27,363 nucleotides of DNA from an uncultured Bacteroidales bacterium (GCA_937901525.1 CALDHX010000090.1:1-27363); one strand, 5' to 3'; counted from the stretch's first letter, positions 1-8,114 are shown. Notes: generated by a model from the letters alone, not told the origin. Translations and numbers: made by a program.

Positions 1-48
1 CCTCTGCTTGTAAGGCAGATGCTCTAAACCAACTGAGCTATACTCCCC
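1..48 (-). tRNA. tRNA-Val(TAC), 5' part, cut by window edge
   Basis: Read on the minus strand from 48 this gives the 5' acceptor strand GGGGAGT, a D arm closed by GCTC/GAGC, and an anticodon stem-loop TCTGC-CTTACAA-GCAGA. The loop carries anticodon TAC, so the tRNA reads GTA valine codons. The variable loop, T arm and 3' acceptor strand lie beyond the window. A Bacteroidota promoter sits just upstream (62-93). Confidence 0.93.
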
Positions 49-61
49 TTGTTTGAGAGTG

Positions 62-93
62 CAAAGATACATAGGTTTTTGTATGCTACCAAA
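62..93 (-). promoter_or_regulatory. Promoter of the tRNA-Val
   Basis: On the minus strand a -33 box TTTG (93-90) is followed after 20 bp by a -7 box TATCTTTG (69-62). Both the boxes and the spacing fit the Bacteroidota primary sigma-factor promoter. The -7 box ends 13 bp before the tRNA 5' end. Confidence 0.75.
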
Positions 94-98
94 TTTTT

Positions 99-169
99 CA
101 AAGAAAAAATTTAATTTTTCTTTGTTTTTTTAAAATAAATCAAAGAAAAATTTCTAAAAATCAAAGAAA
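99..169. repeat. CAAAGAAAA-type AT-rich repeats between divergent promoters
   Basis: The motif CAAAGAAA occurs at 99, 141 and 162 and in inverted form at 115-124. The pair 99-108/115-124 forms a 10-bp inverted repeat. The tract separates the tRNA promoter from the promoter of the deacylase gene. The same motif recurs at 6834-6860 and 25481-25511. It may be an UP-like AT-rich element or a weak hairpin; its function is unknown. Confidence 0.5.
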
Positions 170-172
170 TAT

Positions 173-180
173 TATCTTTG
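173..180 (+). promoter_or_regulatory. -7 box of the ProX-like gene
   Basis: TATCTTTG matches the Bacteroidota -7 consensus TAnnTTTG and lies 23 bp before the start codon at 204. I see no clear -33 TTTG at the usual distance. Confidence 0.6.
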
Positions 181-203
181 CATTTTATAAATAAAGATAT
201 GTT

Positions 204-734
204 ATGGAAAATACTGAAAGAATTGACAAAGTCTTGAATTTTTTAACTGAAAACAACATTGCTTTTTCTCATTATCTTCACCCTGAGGGCAAGACTATTG
301 AGGAGGCTAAGCGTTGGTGGAAAGACGATGGTAGTGTTCATTGCAAGAATCTCTTTTTTCGCAATCACAAAGGTAACAAACATTATTTGGTTTGTTTTCA
401 TTGTGATTATGAACTCGATATTCACGACTTGGAACAAAGGCTTAAAGCAAGACTTATTTCGCAAGGCTTACCCTCTTGTGGCAAATTGTCCTTTGCTTCG
501 CCTGAGAGAATGATGCGTTACTTGGGTTTGGAGCCGGGAAGTGTGTCGCCTTTTGGTTTGATTAACGATAGTGAGCATCATGTTCATCTTTTTCTTGATG
601 AAAAATTGCTTTCTGCCGACAAACTCTCGTTTCACCCTAATGATTGTCGTGGTACGGTGGTGATAGATAGGGGCGATTTTGAACGCTATCTATCAATTGT
701 TGGTAATAGTTATGAGTATTTGACTTTGTATTAA
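204..734 (+). CDS. Prolyl-tRNA editing deacylase, ProX/YbaK family
   Basis: A 176-residue free-standing YbaK/ProX-fold protein. Family members hydrolyse mischarged aminoacyl-tRNA, typically Ala-tRNA(Pro), in the cytoplasm, so they back up the proofreading of prolyl-tRNA synthetase. The segments typical of the family are visible: HCKNLFFRN near residue 46 followed by YLV, the KLSFAS stretch near 94, and GSVSPFGLIND near 111, which builds the substrate pocket. The length fits the family (about 160-180). The ATG at 204 follows a -7 box by 23 bp and is the only sensible start. The gene stands alone, between a divergent tRNA gene and a DUF4143 ATPase gene. The family is clear. Which mischarged tRNA is edited (ProX versus YbaK versus ProXp-ala type) is inferred from similarity only. 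Confidence 0.88.
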   Translation: MENTERIDKVLNFLTENNIAFSHYLHPEGKTIEEAKRWWKDDGSVHCKNLFFRNHKGNKHYLVCFHCDYELDIHDLEQRLKARLISQGLPSCGKLSFASPERMMRYLGLEPGSVSPFGLINDSEHHVHLFLDEKLLSADKLSFHPNDCRGTVVIDRGDFERYLSIVGNSYEYLTLY

Positions 735-777
735 TGAGTTTTTTCTTTGAAATACACTATTATTTAATTATAATTTG

Positions 778-785
778 TATTTTTG
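778..785 (+). promoter_or_regulatory. -7 box of the first DUF4143 ATPase gene
   Basis: TATTTTTG fits TAnnTTTG. Transcription would start near 792, downstream of the TTG at 775 that extends the open frame. The TTG start is therefore unlikely and the ATG at 826 (or 796) is favoured. Confidence 0.5.
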
Positions 786-825
786 CGGGGTAAAAATGCG
801 GATAGTCGCACTAATAACCTTTATT

Positions 826-2127
826 ATGAGAATAGAGCGTAAAAGAAATCTTCAAAAACTTATTAATAGCAGACAAAATGGTCAGATAAAAATAATTACA
901 GGTGTTAGGCGTTGTGGCAAGTCTTATTTGCTTGATGTTTTATATAGGGATTATCTTATGCGAGATGGCGTTTTGCCAGAGCAAATTATTAGTATCGAAT
1001 TAGATAACTATATGAATATTCGTTATCGTAATCCTTTGGAACTTGGAAATTATTTACGAGATAGGGTTAGTGATAAAAAAACTGATTATTATATTTTACT
1101 TGATGAAATTCAAATGGTGGAAAGTATTGATAATCCTTTCCTTCCAAAAGGCTCTGGTGCAAAAATTACTTTTGTAGATGTTCTTTTAGGACTTAAAAGT
1201 TTGCCAAATGTAGATGTTTATGTTACTGGCAGTAATTCTAAAATGTTGTCTTCTGATGTTGCTACTGCTTTTCGAGATAGGGGTGAGCAAATTCATATTA
1301 CTCCTCTTACATACGAGGAATTTTATGCAGCTTATCCAAATGATAAACGTTACGCTTGGCGTGAGTTTATGACATACGGTGGAATGCCATTTGTATTGCA
1401 TAAAAATACACATGAGGAAAAGTCTAAATATCTACAAGATTTATTTCGATTGACTTATGTGAAAGATGTTATAGAGCGTAATAGATTGCGAGCAAATGTT
1501 GAAGTTATTGATGAATTGCTTAATGTGGTAGCTTCTTCTGTTGGTTCTTTGTCTAATCCTTCTCGATTGTCAAATACATTTCAGTCAGTCAAAGGTTTGA
1601 AGATAAAGAATGAAACAATATCTTCTTATTTGGATTGTTTTATTGATGCTTATATATTGAGTAAGGCTTATCGTTATGATATTAAAGGTCGTTCTTATAT
1701 TGATACTCCTTTGAAATACTACTTTTCGGATATTGGTTTGAGAAATGCACGTCTTAATTTTCGTCAACAAGAAGAAAATCACATCATGGAAAATATTTTG
1801 TATAATGAACTTATTGCACGTGATTTTAATATTGATGTTGGAGTTGTGGAATATAATCATGTAGATGAGAATGGTAAAAAGGTAAGAAGACAACTTGAAG
1901 TTGATTTTGTAGTTAATAAAACCGATAAACGTTATTATATTCAGTCTGCACTTACTGTGGCAAATGAAGAAAAACGAAAACAAGAAACAAATTCTCTAAA
2001 TAGAATAGATGATTCTTATACAAAGATTGTTGTTGTTAGAGATAATATCTTGCCGTGGATAGACGAGAAAGGTGTGCAGTACATAAATATTGAGGACTTT
2101 TTACTGGAAAGGATTAACCTATTATAA
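826..2127 (+). CDS. ATP-binding protein, AAA_14 + DUF4143
   Basis: A 433-residue member of the large AAA_14/DUF4143 family. The protein starts MRIERKRNL; the Walker A motif is GVRRCGKS (residues 26-33) and the Walker B-like motif is ILLDEIQ. The C-terminal DUF4143 half ends in a restriction-endonuclease-like fold with the strand EVDFVV. These ATPases are common in Bacteroidota and archaea, often in multiple copies, and their cellular role is not settled. I chose ATG 826 because family proteins begin just before this conserved IERK segment and because the -7 box at 778-785 overlaps the longer frame; ATG 796 is possible. A second, diverged copy lies at 13083-14357. A hairpin terminator follows 1 nt after the stop codon. 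Confidence 0.88.
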   Translation: MRIERKRNLQKLINSRQNGQIKIITGVRRCGKSYLLDVLYRDYLMRDGVLPEQIISIELDNYMNIRYRNPLELGNYLRDRVSDKKTDYYILLDEIQMVESIDNPFLPKGSGAKITFVDVLLGLKSLPNVDVYVTGSNSKMLSSDVATAFRDRGEQIHITPLTYEEFYAAYPNDKRYAWREFMTYGGMPFVLHKNTHEEKSKYLQDLFRLTYVKDVIERNRLRANVEVIDELLNVVASSVGSLSNPSRLSNTFQSVKGLKIKNETISSYLDCFIDAYILSKAYRYDIKGRSYIDTPLKYYFSDIGLRNARLNFRQQEENHIMENILYNELIARDFNIDVGVVEYNHVDENGKKVRRQLEVDFVVNKTDKRYYIQSALTVANEEKRKQETNSLNRIDDSYTKIVVVRDNILPWIDEKGVQYINIEDFLLERINLL

Positions 2128-2128
2128 A

Positions 2129-2158
2129 AAAAAGCCGAATCGTTTGACTCGGCTTTTT
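2129..2158. terminator. Bidirectional hairpin terminator
   Basis: A perfect 10-bp stem, AAAAAGCCGA (2129-2138) with TCGGCTTTTT (2149-2158), encloses a 10-nt loop with A/T tracts at both sides. It lies between the converging DUF4143 gene and rny and can serve both. Confidence 0.9.
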
Positions 2159-2177
2159 GTTTTATTGTTTGTTTTGT

Positions 2178-3719
2178 TTATTTTGCGTAGTTTACTGAGC
2201 GTGTTTCTCTGATTACTGTTACTTTTATCATTCCAGGGAATACCATTTCGCTTTGGATTCTCTTTGATAAGTCCATTGAGATTTGGTTTGCTTCTTGGTC
2301 TGACACTTTTTCTGCTGAGACAATCACTCTTAATTCTCTTCCGGCTTGTATTGCGTATGTTTTTACTACTCCATTGTAGCTCATAGCCATTTCTTCCAAT
2401 TTGTTTAATCGGTTAATGTAAGCCTCAACTACTTCTCTTCTTGCACCAGGTCTTGCTCCTGAGATAGCATCGCATACTTGTACGATTGGAGCGTAAAGAC
2501 TTTCCATTTCTATTTCATCGTGGTGTGAACCGATTGCATTGCAGACTTCTGTTTTTTCTTTATATTTTTCTGCAAGTTTCATACCGTGAATTGCGTGTGG
2601 AAGTTCTGGTTCATTATCTGGCACTTTTCCTATGTCGTGAAGAAGACCTGCACGTTTTGCTATTTTAGGATTTAAACCTAATTCACTTGCCATTGTTGCA
2701 CAAAGGTTAGCTACTTCGCGAGAGTGTTGCAATAGGTTTTGTCCGTAAGAAGAACGATATTTCATCTTACCTACTATTCTGATTAATTCAGGGTGTAGGT
2801 TCATAATTCCAAGGTCTATGCAAGTGCGTTTACCTGTTTCTATTACTTCTTGTTCGATTTGTTTCTTTGTTTTTGCTACTACTTCTTCTATTCTCGCAGG
2901 GTGAATACGTCCGTCAGTAACAAGTTTGTGTAAAGAAAGACGTGCGATTTCTCTTCTTACAGGATCGAAGCATGAAAGTAAGATTGCATCAGGAGAGTCG
3001 TCTATTATTACCTCTACACCTGTTAGGTTTTCAAGAGTACGAATGTTTCTTCCTTCTCTTCCTATGATTCTTCCTTTTACTTCTTCGCTTTCAAGGTTGA
3101 AAACCGATACTGTGTTTTCTATTGCGTTTTCTGTTGCTGTACGTTGAATAGATTCTATAACGATTTTCTTTGCTTGTTGATTTGCTGTTAGTTTTGCTTC
3201 TTCTACAATGTCCATTATTTTGGTCATTGCTTCGTCTTTTGCTTCTTCTGTTAGAGTTTCTACCAATTGAGCCTTTGCTTCTTCGGCTGAAAGTCCTGCA
3301 ATTTGTTCAAGTTTTGCAACGCTTTCTTTGTAGGTTTTTTCAACTTCTTGTTGTCTTTGTTGAAGTTTTTCTACTTGTTTGTTAAGGTTTTCTTTTGCTT
3401 GAAGGAATTCGTTGCTTTTCTTTTGTAGCTCTTCTACTTTTTGATTAAGTGTTTGTTCTTTTTGTTTGATTTTGTTTTCGGCTTGCATTACTTTGTTGTT
3501 TCTTTCTTGAACTTGTTTTTCATGCTCGCCTTTTAATTGCAAGAATTTTTCTTTTGCTTGCAACATTTTTTCTTTTTTAATGATTTCAGCTTTTTCTTCT
3601 GCTTCTTTTAATAAAGCACGTCCTTCTTTTTCTAAGTTGTTTTTTAAGATAGTGTGAGAAAGAAGTATTCCTCCTCCTACACCTACTACTAATCCGATAA
3701 GTATATATACAAATACCAT
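2178..3719 (-). CDS. rny: Ribonuclease Y
   Basis: A 513-residue membrane-anchored endoribonuclease that starts mRNA decay. Domains in order: an N-terminal membrane helix (about 2-20, glycine-rich), a long charged coiled coil (about 28-190), a KH RNA-binding domain with GRIIGREGRN (216-225), and an HD phosphohydrolase domain with H332 and the metal-binding pair H361-D362 in HDIGK. Length and order match RNase Y throughout. It is the last gene of a minus-strand block (coiled-coil protein, zapA, 6S-like RNA, rny). Between it and zapA lies the ncRNA at 3785-3980, whose terminator-like 3' end may separate rny from zapA transcription. It ends at a bidirectional terminator. Confidence 0.97.
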   Translation of the reverse strand: MVFVYILIGLVVGVGGGILLSHTILKNNLEKEGRALLKEAEEKAEIIKKEKMLQAKEKFLQLKGEHEKQVQERNNKVMQAENKIKQKEQTLNQKVEELQKKSNEFLQAKENLNKQVEKLQQRQQEVEKTYKESVAKLEQIAGLSAEEAKAQLVETLTEEAKDEAMTKIMDIVEEAKLTANQQAKKIVIESIQRTATENAIENTVSVFNLESEEVKGRIIGREGRNIRTLENLTGVEVIIDDSPDAILLSCFDPVRREIARLSLHKLVTDGRIHPARIEEVVAKTKKQIEQEVIETGKRTCIDLGIMNLHPELIRIVGKMKYRSSYGQNLLQHSREVANLCATMASELGLNPKIAKRAGLLHDIGKVPDNEPELPHAIHGMKLAEKYKEKTEVCNAIGSHHDEIEMESLYAPIVQVCDAISGARPGARREVVEAYINRLNKLEEMAMSYNGVVKTYAIQAGRELRVIVSAEKVSDQEANQISMDLSKRIQSEMVFPGMIKVTVIRETRSVNYAK

Positions 3720-3784
3720 AATTAATAAATTTGTTATTTATAAATCGGCAACTTTTTTAAGAGCGAAGAAATTATTGAGAAAAT

Positions 3785-3980
3785 AAAAAACCGCATCTTT
3801 TCTTCAAAACGGAGCGTGTAAACTCCTAAATGATAAGTTTTAAGTGCCTTTTGTTATCAAACTTCCACCGTCTCAAAAGAGAATCCTTGCGGATTGAGGC
3901 CTGTTTTATCCAAAATGAGCGTTCTCGTTTAATTTTATTTCTGTTGAATTTACGTACTGATTTTTAAGAATCGATGCGGT
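3785..3980 (-). ncRNA. ssrS: Probable 6S RNA (ssrS)
   Basis: The 263-bp gap between zapA and rny contains a rod-like RNA on the minus strand. The 5' end (ACCGCATC, 3980-3973, then TTCTT) pairs with the 3' end (AAGAA, then GATGCGGT, up to 3790), giving a long closing stem followed by a T-rich run (3790-3781). Inside, about 3870-3898, a smaller hairpin has CTCAA/TTGAG and ATCC-GCAA-GGAT arms. A length of about 190 nt and a closed rod fit 6S RNA, which binds RNA polymerase holoenzyme and dampens housekeeping promoters. The position beside zapA and rny is, from memory, where Bacteroidales 6S RNA is found. I see no own promoter, so it may be processed from the zapA transcript. The structure is seen; the identity is inferred. 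Confidence 0.72.
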
Positions 3981-3983
3981 ATA

Positions 3984-4280
3984 TCATTTGTTTAATATCT
4001 CTGTAAGATATTTATCCAATTCGGTTAATCTATTTTCTATATCCTTATTATCTGTCTCAACACTTTTTTGTTGAAGTCTGATATAAGAGGTCATATATTG
4101 TAAAAGCACCATAGCAAGTAAGTCTTGATTGTCTTTGTATGAGTACATACTTGCGTATTTTTTTAGTGTTTCATTAACTATGTTAGAGGCTTTGTTAAAA
4201 ATCTCTCTATCGCTTTCTGTGATATTTACTTTGTATATTCTACCTGCAATATCTATTTCTACTCTTACGTCCTCGCTCAT
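3984..4280 (-). CDS. zapA: Cell division protein ZapA
   Basis: A 98-residue ZapA family protein. ZapA binds FtsZ and cross-links protofilaments at the division ring. The N-terminal half has the family's beta-rich segment with the G-R-x-Y pattern (IDIAGRIYKVNI, residues 9-20). The C-terminal half is a coiled-coil helix rich in Q, K and E. Its start lies 2 nt after the stop of the small coiled-coil gene upstream, so the two are translated together. The 6S-like RNA begins 3 nt after its stop codon. Confidence 0.9.
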   Translation of the reverse strand: MSEDVRVEIDIAGRIYKVNITESDREIFNKASNIVNETLKKYASMYSYKDNQDLLAMVLLQYMTSYIRLQQKSVETDNKDIENRLTELDKYLTEILNK

Positions 4281-4282
4281 AG

Positions 4283-4567
4283 TTAGTTGTTATGATTTTC
4301 TGTCGAAATTAGTAATGCCAAACTTTTTTCTATCTTACGCAACAATTCGTCTATTTTCGTCTTCAATTCTTCTGTCTCTTCTCGTTGCTTTGTTTTTTCT
4401 TTTTTTTCTAAATTTTCTAATTTGTTAATTAACCTTTGCTTTTCTTCCAATAATTTTTCATTAGTTTGTGAGAGTAAGCTATTTTCGTTTTCCAATTTTT
4501 GAATCTTGTCCACCAAAACGAAAATCTTATTTTCTATTTCGTTAATTATTGTTTGCAATTTTTCCAT
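4283..4567 (-). CDS. Small coiled-coil protein upstream of zapA
   Basis: A 94-residue protein predicted to be almost all helix: heptad-like spacing of L/I with K, E and N from about residue 5 to 85, no membrane segment, no cysteine. I do not recognise a named family. The 2-nt gap to zapA and the shared promoter (-7 box TATATTTG at 4598-4591) suggest a partner in division-ring assembly. By analogy it could play a role like the coiled-coil ZapB, which bridges ZapA to other factors, but this is inference from position and shape only. Confidence 0.8.
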   Translation of the reverse strand: MEKLQTIINEIENKIFVLVDKIQKLENENSLLSQTNEKLLEEKQRLINKLENLEKKEKTKQREETEELKTKIDELLRKIEKSLALLISTENHNN

Positions 4568-4590
4568 TTTTATTAGAAGTTTAGCAAGTG

Positions 4591-4598
4591 CAAATATA
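4591..4598 (-). promoter_or_regulatory. -7 box of the coiled-coil/zapA operon
   Basis: TATATTTG on the minus strand, 23 bp before the ATG at 4567, matches TAnnTTTG. It starts the coiled-coil gene, zapA and perhaps 6S RNA and rny. Confidence 0.6.
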
Positions 4599-4620
4599 AT
4601 TTTATTTTTTTAATAAAACG

Positions 4621-5829
4621 CTATTCTATTGGCAAATTATGTCCCATTCTTTCTTTTTTAGTTTTCAAATAACGTTCATTGTGCTTTGTAGGTTCTATTA
4701 CAATAGGCACTGTTTCAACGATTTGAATACCATATCCCTCTAAGCCACTTCTTTTTTTAGGATTGTTAGAAATTAAGCGAATTTTCGATGCTCCCATATC
4801 TCTTATTATTTGAGCACCTATTCCATAATCTCTTTCATCTGCTCTAAATCCTAATGCAAGGTTTGCATCCACTGTATCCATTCCTTGCTCTTGCAAATGA
4901 TAGGCTTTAAGTTTATTTACAAGACCTATGCCTCTTCCTTCTTGACTCATATAAACTACCATGCCCTTTCCTTCCTTGTCAATCATTTCCATTGCAGAGT
5001 GAAGTTGAGCTCCACAATCGCATTTGCAAGATCCGAAAATATCTCCCGTAGCACAAGAAGAGTGAACCCTGCATAAAACAGGCTCATCCTTTGTCCACTC
5101 ACCTTTTTTCAACACCATGTGAGTTGTTTCTTTGTCTTTTTCAGTGTAAGCTATTAGTTTGAAATCACCCCACTGAGTAGGAAGCGACACTTCTTGCTCT
5201 CTATTGATGAGAGTTTCGTGTTGCACTCTATATGCTATTAAATCCTTTATTGTTATTATCTTTATGCCAAATTCTTCTGACTTTTTCAATAGTTCAGGCA
5301 TTCTTGCCATTGTGCCATCTTCGTTCATAATTTCAATAAGTGCGGCAGCAGGTTGTAATCCCGCCAAACGAGCAAGGTCAATTGAAGCTTCTGTATGACC
5401 AGCACGTTTCAAAACCCCATTATCTTGTGCATAAAGAGGATTAATGTGTCCTGGACGGCCAAAAGTTTCAGCAGTAGAATTAGGATCTGCTAAGGCTTTG
5501 ATAGTTTCTGCTCTATCGTGAGTAGAAACACCTGTTGAACAACCCTCTAATTTATCAACTGTAACAGTAAAAGGCGTTCCAAGAATAGAAGTGTTATTGC
5601 TAACTTGTTTGTCTAACTCCAATTCTTTGCAACGTTGCATAGTAATAGGAGCGCACAATACACCACGTCCTTCTTTTAACATAAAATTAACCTTCTCAGG
5701 AGTTATTTTTTCAGCAGCTATTATGAAATCACCTTCATTTTCTCTGTCTTCATCATCTACTACAATAACAAACTTACCTTCTTTGAAATCTGCTATTGCT
5801 TCTTCTATTGTATTTAGTTTTATATCCAT
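4621..5829 (-). CDS. ribBA: Bifunctional DHBP synthase / GTP cyclohydrolase II
   Basis: A 402-residue fusion catalysing the two entry reactions of riboflavin synthesis. The N-terminal RibB half (about 1-205) makes 3,4-dihydroxy-2-butanone 4-phosphate from ribulose 5-phosphate and has the DDEDRENEGD motif (25-34), STGVSTHDRA and the GRPGHINPL segment. The C-terminal RibA half (about 206-402) opens GTP; its zinc site GDIFGSCKCDCGAQ and the SQEGRGIGL loop are both intact. Length is normal for RibBA. No other riboflavin genes are adjacent. I found no FMN-riboswitch-like folded leader: only about 35 bp separate the -7 box (5871-5864) from the start codon. Confidence 0.97.
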   Translation of the reverse strand: MDIKLNTIEEAIADFKEGKFVIVVDDEDRENEGDFIIAAEKITPEKVNFMLKEGRGVLCAPITMQRCKELELDKQVSNNTSILGTPFTVTVDKLEGCSTGVSTHDRAETIKALADPNSTAETFGRPGHINPLYAQDNGVLKRAGHTEASIDLARLAGLQPAAALIEIMNEDGTMARMPELLKKSEEFGIKIITIKDLIAYRVQHETLINREQEVSLPTQWGDFKLIAYTEKDKETTHMVLKKGEWTKDEPVLCRVHSSCATGDIFGSCKCDCGAQLHSAMEMIDKEGKGMVVYMSQEGRGIGLVNKLKAYHLQEQGMDTVDANLALGFRADERDYGIGAQIIRDMGASKIRLISNNPKKRSGLEGYGIQIVETVPIVIEPTKHNERYLKTKKERMGHNLPIE

Positions 5830-5863
5830 TAGTTTTTATATTGTCGTTAATTATTTTAATTTG

Positions 5864-5871
5864 CAAATATA
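5864..5871 (-). promoter_or_regulatory. -7 box of ribBA
   Basis: TATATTTG on the minus strand, 34 bp before the ribBA start codon. It lies between the divergent ribBA and LysE-type genes. Confidence 0.55.
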
Positions 5872-5924
5872 CGCAATTTTCTTTGAAATATGTATTAAAA
5901 AACGCTTCTTCTTGTAAGTTTTTG

Positions 5925-5932
5925 TATCTTTG
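5925..5932 (+). promoter_or_regulatory. -7 box of the LysE-type exporter gene
   Basis: TATCTTTG fits TAnnTTTG and lies 20 bp before the ATG at 5953. Confidence 0.6.
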
Positions 5933-5952
5933 CACCGAAAAACATTGAATTT

Positions 5953-6600
5953 ATGGAGTTTTTTCACGTAATAACACAGGGAATTTTGTTTGGCTTTACC
6001 TTATCATTTATGGTAGGCCCAGCATTTTTTTCACTCTTGCAAACAAGTATCACTCACGGCTTTAAGGCAGGAGCAAACCTTGCTTTCGGAATCTCATGCT
6101 CAGATATAATTATGGTTTTCATATCTTGGTTTGGGCTATCCTCTCTTTTTGCATCGGAAAAAGCTCAATTAATCATAGGATTGATAGGAGGGACGGTAAT
6201 AATTATATTCGGAGTGTATAATTTTACTAAAAAACAAGTTATGCAACCCACAAGAGATATAGAACAAATCAAGACAAAGTTTCATTTCAAATACTTCGCA
6301 AAAGGATTCGTCTTTAACGTAGCAAATCCCGGCGTTTGGATTTATTGGCTCTTACCTATAAGCGTTGCAAGTAGTTATGATACAAATGAACAAATTCTTT
6401 TCTTAGCATTTATCCTAATAACAGTTTTGTTAATGGATATTGTGAAATGTGCAATAGCTAATGAATTGAAAAACTTCCTTACAATCAAGGTTGTTTTAGT
6501 AATAAATAGGGTAGTAGGTGTGATTTTAATTTTATTTGGCATTTATTTAGCCTGCTCACCATTCTTTCCCGATGTTAATTTATTAGATATATCCAAATAA
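5953..6600 (+). CDS. LysE family translocator
   Basis: A 215-residue inner-membrane protein with about six hydrophobic segments. The N-terminal pattern GILFGFTLSFMVGPAFF (residues 10-26) and the following SITHGFKAG are typical of the LysE/RhtB superfamily, whose studied members export amino acids such as lysine, arginine or homoserine lactone. The substrate here cannot be read from the sequence. A small lipoprotein gene starts 4 nt after its stop, so the two are probably co-transcribed and end at the shared terminator at 6828-6867. Confidence 0.88.
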   Translation: MEFFHVITQGILFGFTLSFMVGPAFFSLLQTSITHGFKAGANLAFGISCSDIIMVFISWFGLSSLFASEKAQLIIGLIGGTVIIIFGVYNFTKKQVMQPTRDIEQIKTKFHFKYFAKGFVFNVANPGVWIYWLLPISVASSYDTNEQILFLAFILITVLLMDIVKCAIANELKNFLTIKVVLVINRVVGVILILFGIYLACSPFFPDVNLLDISK

Positions 6601-6604
6601 GATT

Positions 6605-6811
6605 ATGAAAAAAATAAAAAAGACAACAATCCTCTTTCTTATAGTGAGTTTATTTTTAAGCGTTCCTATGCTTTTTCAATCCTGCTCATCAAGTAGCGAG
6701 GCAGTAATGATAGGAGTCCCTGAGCAAAAATTGAAAAGTAGCCATAAAATAGGAAGCTATAAAGTTAAATCTGCCAAAGACAAAAAACCAAAGACAAAAA
6801 GCAGAAAATAA
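6605..6811 (+). CDS. Small putative lipoprotein
   Basis: A 68-residue protein with a lysine-rich start, a hydrophobic stretch (9-24) and a lipobox-like sequence ending FQSC (Cys27), followed by a serine cluster. The mature part is about 40 residues, lysine-rich and low in complexity at its C-terminus. It is likely an envelope lipoprotein. It follows the LysE-type gene by 4 nt. I recognise no family; similar tiny lysine-ended lipoproteins are common in Bacteroidales. Confidence 0.75.
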   Translation: MKKIKKTTILFLIVSLFLSVPMLFQSCSSSSEAVMIGVPEQKLKSSHKIGSYKVKSAKDKKPKTKSRK

Positions 6812-6827
6812 GTCTTTACTTTTTTTT

Positions 6828-6867
6828 AAAAAATCAAAGAAAAAATTTGAAATTTCTTTGATTTTTT
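6828..6867. terminator. Bidirectional hairpin terminator
   Basis: A perfect 15-bp stem, AAAAAATCAAAGAAA (6828-6842) with TTTCTTTGATTTTTT (6853-6867), encloses a 10-nt loop. It lies between the converging lipoprotein gene and the thioredoxin-fold gene. The stem is AT-rich with two G-C pairs and carries the recurring ATCAAAGAAA motif. Confidence 0.75.
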
Positions 6868-6881
6868 ATGTGCTTCGTATT

Positions 6882-8114
6882 TTAAGGTAAGTGCTTTTGC
6901 ATTTCTTCTACAAATATTTGATTATCTTTGATAATACTACTTGTAGAAAAAACAATCTCTTTGTTTGGAGAAATAAGGTAATAAGAAGGGAATCTATACA
7001 GATCAATTACTTTATGCAATCCATTTGCTGAATACAACAAACCTTTTGCATTAAGCAATTCTTCGGTTTTACGCATTCTGCTAAAATCTTTTGCAAATGG
7101 ATTTATGCAAATAACCTTTATTCCATTTTTTTCTAATTCTGAAAATCCTTTTTCTTTTTTTTCTTTTGTATAGTTAGCAATCCACGTTTTACAAGCAGAA
7201 CAACCCTCATACCAAGTTACAAGTAAAATCCATGAATTCTCATTTTTTAGGTTTGTAGTGTCTTTATCGCTATTTACTAAATTCCATTCCAAAATTTCAT
7301 TTGTTAGAACAGTGAATTCTTTTCCTTTTACGACATAGGCTTTTGAAGGATTTGTGTCATTGCAATGCTCAAAAATAGTATATACAGGATTGTTTTCACT
7401 AAATATTTCTTCAAATTCCTTGTCTCTATTTTCAAAAGAAAGATTAGTATAACGACAAATAGCATATTCATCTTTGTCATACATTGGCGTTCCATCTAAT
7501 TTCATTTCTTGCCATTTGACACTCTCAATAAAATCAATTTCTTTATTAAATAGAATTTCTATTTCATTATAATATTTAGTAGATTCACCTTTATGATTTG
7601 TGCTTATGAATGTACATGTTTTTCCAAAGAGAATATCATATCTTTTGCCTTCTATAATTGTATCTTGTATAATTCTTTGGATTCTTATATCTCTGTCATC
7701 ATCAATAAAGGAAAATGCACACAAGTCTTTGCTTAAATGAGAATATAGAGTGGATAGCATTGCCTGATACATACTTGGCTCGTTTTTCTTTGGAGCCAAG
7801 TAGTACATAATCTCTTCTGTTGTGGAGTTTATCCAAGTAAAATCATCATAAGTCAATCTCATGGCATACTCGTTGTTAGAAACGGTATAGAGAATAGGCT
7901 CTTTATTATTTCGGTTTATATAAACATTGGTATGAAAAGTATTTGTGTCTTTTTTACTATAATGAATGCGTTCAAGAGTATAAGAAACATAAGGCTTGTT
8001 GAAAGATTTATAAGCATAATTTTTACGAAAACGTTTTCCTATACTTGATTGCGAAAAACAAACTCCACTTAGTAAAAATATAAATGCAAGAGTGATTAAA
8101 ATATACTTTTTCAT
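6882..8114 (-). CDS. Exported thioredoxin-fold protein
   Basis: A 410-residue protein with a signal peptide (about 1-21, ending CFSQ), a large N-terminal domain of unknown type (about 22-285), and a C-terminal thioredoxin-like domain. The latter has WYEGCSACKTW with the redox pair C305/C308 and a cis-proline candidate in RFPSYYLIS (P376). It probably acts in the periplasm, or as an envelope protein facing it, in disulfide reduction or exchange, like the TlpA/AhpC-type fusions common in Bacteroidales. The N-terminal domain contains YxNEIEILFN-type strands, which I cannot assign. It is transcribed alone from the promoter at 8152-8181 and ends at a bidirectional terminator. Confidence 0.82.
   Translation of the reverse strand: MKKYILITLAFIFLLSGVCFSQSSIGKRFRKNYAYKSFNKPYVSYTLERIHYSKKDTNTFHTNVYINRNNKEPILYTVSNNEYAMRLTYDDFTWINSTTEEIMYYLAPKKNEPSMYQAMLSTLYSHLSKDLCAFSFIDDDRDIRIQRIIQDTIIEGKRYDILFGKTCTFISTNHKGESTKYYNEIEILFNKEIDFIESVKWQEMKLDGTPMYDKDEYAICRYTNLSFENRDKEFEEIFSENNPVYTIFEHCNDTNPSKAYVVKGKEFTVLTNEILEWNLVNSDKDTTNLKNENSWILLVTWYEGCSACKTWIANYTKEKKEKGFSELEKNGIKVICINPFAKDFSRMRKTEELLNAKGLLYSANGLHKVIDLYRFPSYYLISPNKEIVFSTSSIIKDNQIFVEEMQKHLP

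Noticed and set aside
775..825. TTG or ATG 796 as the start of the first DUF4143 ATPase
   Set aside because: The TTG overlaps the -7 box and would lie before the transcription start; family proteins begin near ATG 826. ATG 796 remains possible but adds ten residues not typical of the family.
5830..5952. FMN riboswitch before ribBA
   Set aside because: Only about 35 bp separate the likely promoter from the start codon, too short for the aptamer, and no conserved FMN-aptamer pattern is visible.
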